From positions 62,001-126,000 of the forward strand of contig CASDZK010000058.1 of assembly GCA_949286165.1 (NCBI GenBank): a DNA stretch of 64,000 nucleotides, written 5' to 3'. Origin of the DNA: an uncultured Alistipes sp. (lineage in GTDB: Bacteria; Bacteroidota; Bacteroidia; Bacteroidales; Rikenellaceae). Shown in pieces: positions 63,612 through 64,000 of the stretch. Within the stretch, counting starts at the first letter, position 1; every line of letters starts with the position of its first letter. The notes under the pieces are model-generated. The model made no database searches and had not been told where the DNA came from. It saw only the letters and a list, made by a program, of their open reading frames with translations. Both the position numbers and the translations under genes were made by a program.

Positions 63612-64000
63612 ATGGACAAAACTTTACCCCAACAGAAACCGACCAACGAACAAACACCGCCTAAAAAACAGTTCTCCAATTACATAGATTATATCATGCA
63701 TGTCGGAGATCCGGATTACCCCACAGTACATACAAGATAGGAGACACCAAACTATTGAAAATGCCTCCCCCTACTACCGATTCTTCCCAGGTCTTTTCCT
63801 ATAAAATAGACAGTTTAGGCCATGTGACACCCGACTATGAATATCCGGGATTTCCCGGACATTACAAACTCAACTATAAAATATCCCAACCGTCAACCAT
63901 CAACCAGTTAATGGGAAAAGTTCCGTTCGATAATCCCATCGTCGAATTCGGGGTAAACAAATTGAGAGAAGACGCCCGAAAATACGGAAACAAGAAATTT
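63612..64000 (+). pseudogene. Unrecognised gene, apparently frameshifted, running off the window
   Basis: It starts MDKTLPQQKPTNEQTPPKKQ and reads to VHTR with a stop at 63738-63740. The frame used from 63665 to the right edge continues naturally: ...TYKIGDTKLLKMPPPTTDSS, VFSYKIDSLGHVTPDYEYPG, and so on. One base added after GT near 63727 would read DPDYPTVTYKIGDTKLL without a break. I do not recognise the family; it looks like a soluble, rather polar protein. Either a one-base deletion in a real gene or a sequence error; a separate start at 63761 is the alternative. Confidence 0.45.

Overview
This 64 kb window comes from a Bacteroidota chromosome, most likely a gut member of the Bacteroidales. 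The evidence is repeated -7 promoter boxes of the TAnnTTTG type, UpxY-type antiterminators heading polysaccharide operons, a GH97 glycosidase, a serine-type sulfatase, a FimB/Mfa2-like lipoprotein and a TamB-like envelope protein. Most of the window is GC-rich. The polysaccharide genes at 17.1-19.8 kb and the 30.85-31.21 kb spacer are clearly AT-rich.

Layout. 0-4.4 kb: a tamB-like gene (minus) running off the left edge. 4.9 kb: a DUF6125-like protein. 5.4-12.1 kb: a complete trp operon (minus, trpB-E-G-D-C-F-A) with a leader peptide holding three consecutive Trp codons and a classical attenuator. 12.2-14.6 kb: thioredoxin and a GH97 glycosidase. 14.9-42.8 kb: a double surface-polysaccharide region. 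43-45.9 kb: sulfatase and fimbrial-type lipoprotein. 46-51.9 kb: aspartokinase, MscS-like channel, ACT protein with phenylacetate-CoA ligase, and a papain-like peptidase. 52.1-63.5 kb: a CAU tRNA, HAD hydrolase, dtd-mazG-SUI1 operon, a large zincin/barrel protein, DMT and OPT transporters, peptidase T, a ketopantoate-reductase-like enzyme and a YbaK-type deacylase. An unrecognised, apparently frameshifted gene meets the right edge.

The most interesting structure is at the centre of the polysaccharide region. Two near-identical upxY genes with their leaders (648 bp each, 18 mismatches counted by eye) face away from each other as a perfect-length inverted repeat around a 361 bp AT-rich spacer. 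The left copy heads a minus-strand operon (rmlACDB, two DegT aminotransferase-like proteins, an LpxD-like acyltransferase, a CapE-like dehydratase, Wzx, Wzy, glycosyltransferases). The right copy heads a plus-strand operon (Wzx, glycosyltransferases, acyltransferase, Wzy, WbpP/TviC-like epimerase, WbpO/TviB-like dehydrogenase). The only full-consensus -7 box I see in the spacer points left. Recombination between the arms would invert the spacer and move this box to the mirror position in front of the right operon. I infer a two-way switch between two surface glycans sharing one promoter. The left operon looks intact. The right one carries a multiply broken gene, a one-base-frameshifted glycosyltransferase and a truncated ATP-grasp gene, as expected if it is mostly silent.

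Other points: a DegT paralogue whose catalytic Lys is Arg, two families of dispersed palindromic intergenic repeats, and a tRNA with an unusual T-loop. All functions are assigned by reading the sequence; no database search was run.
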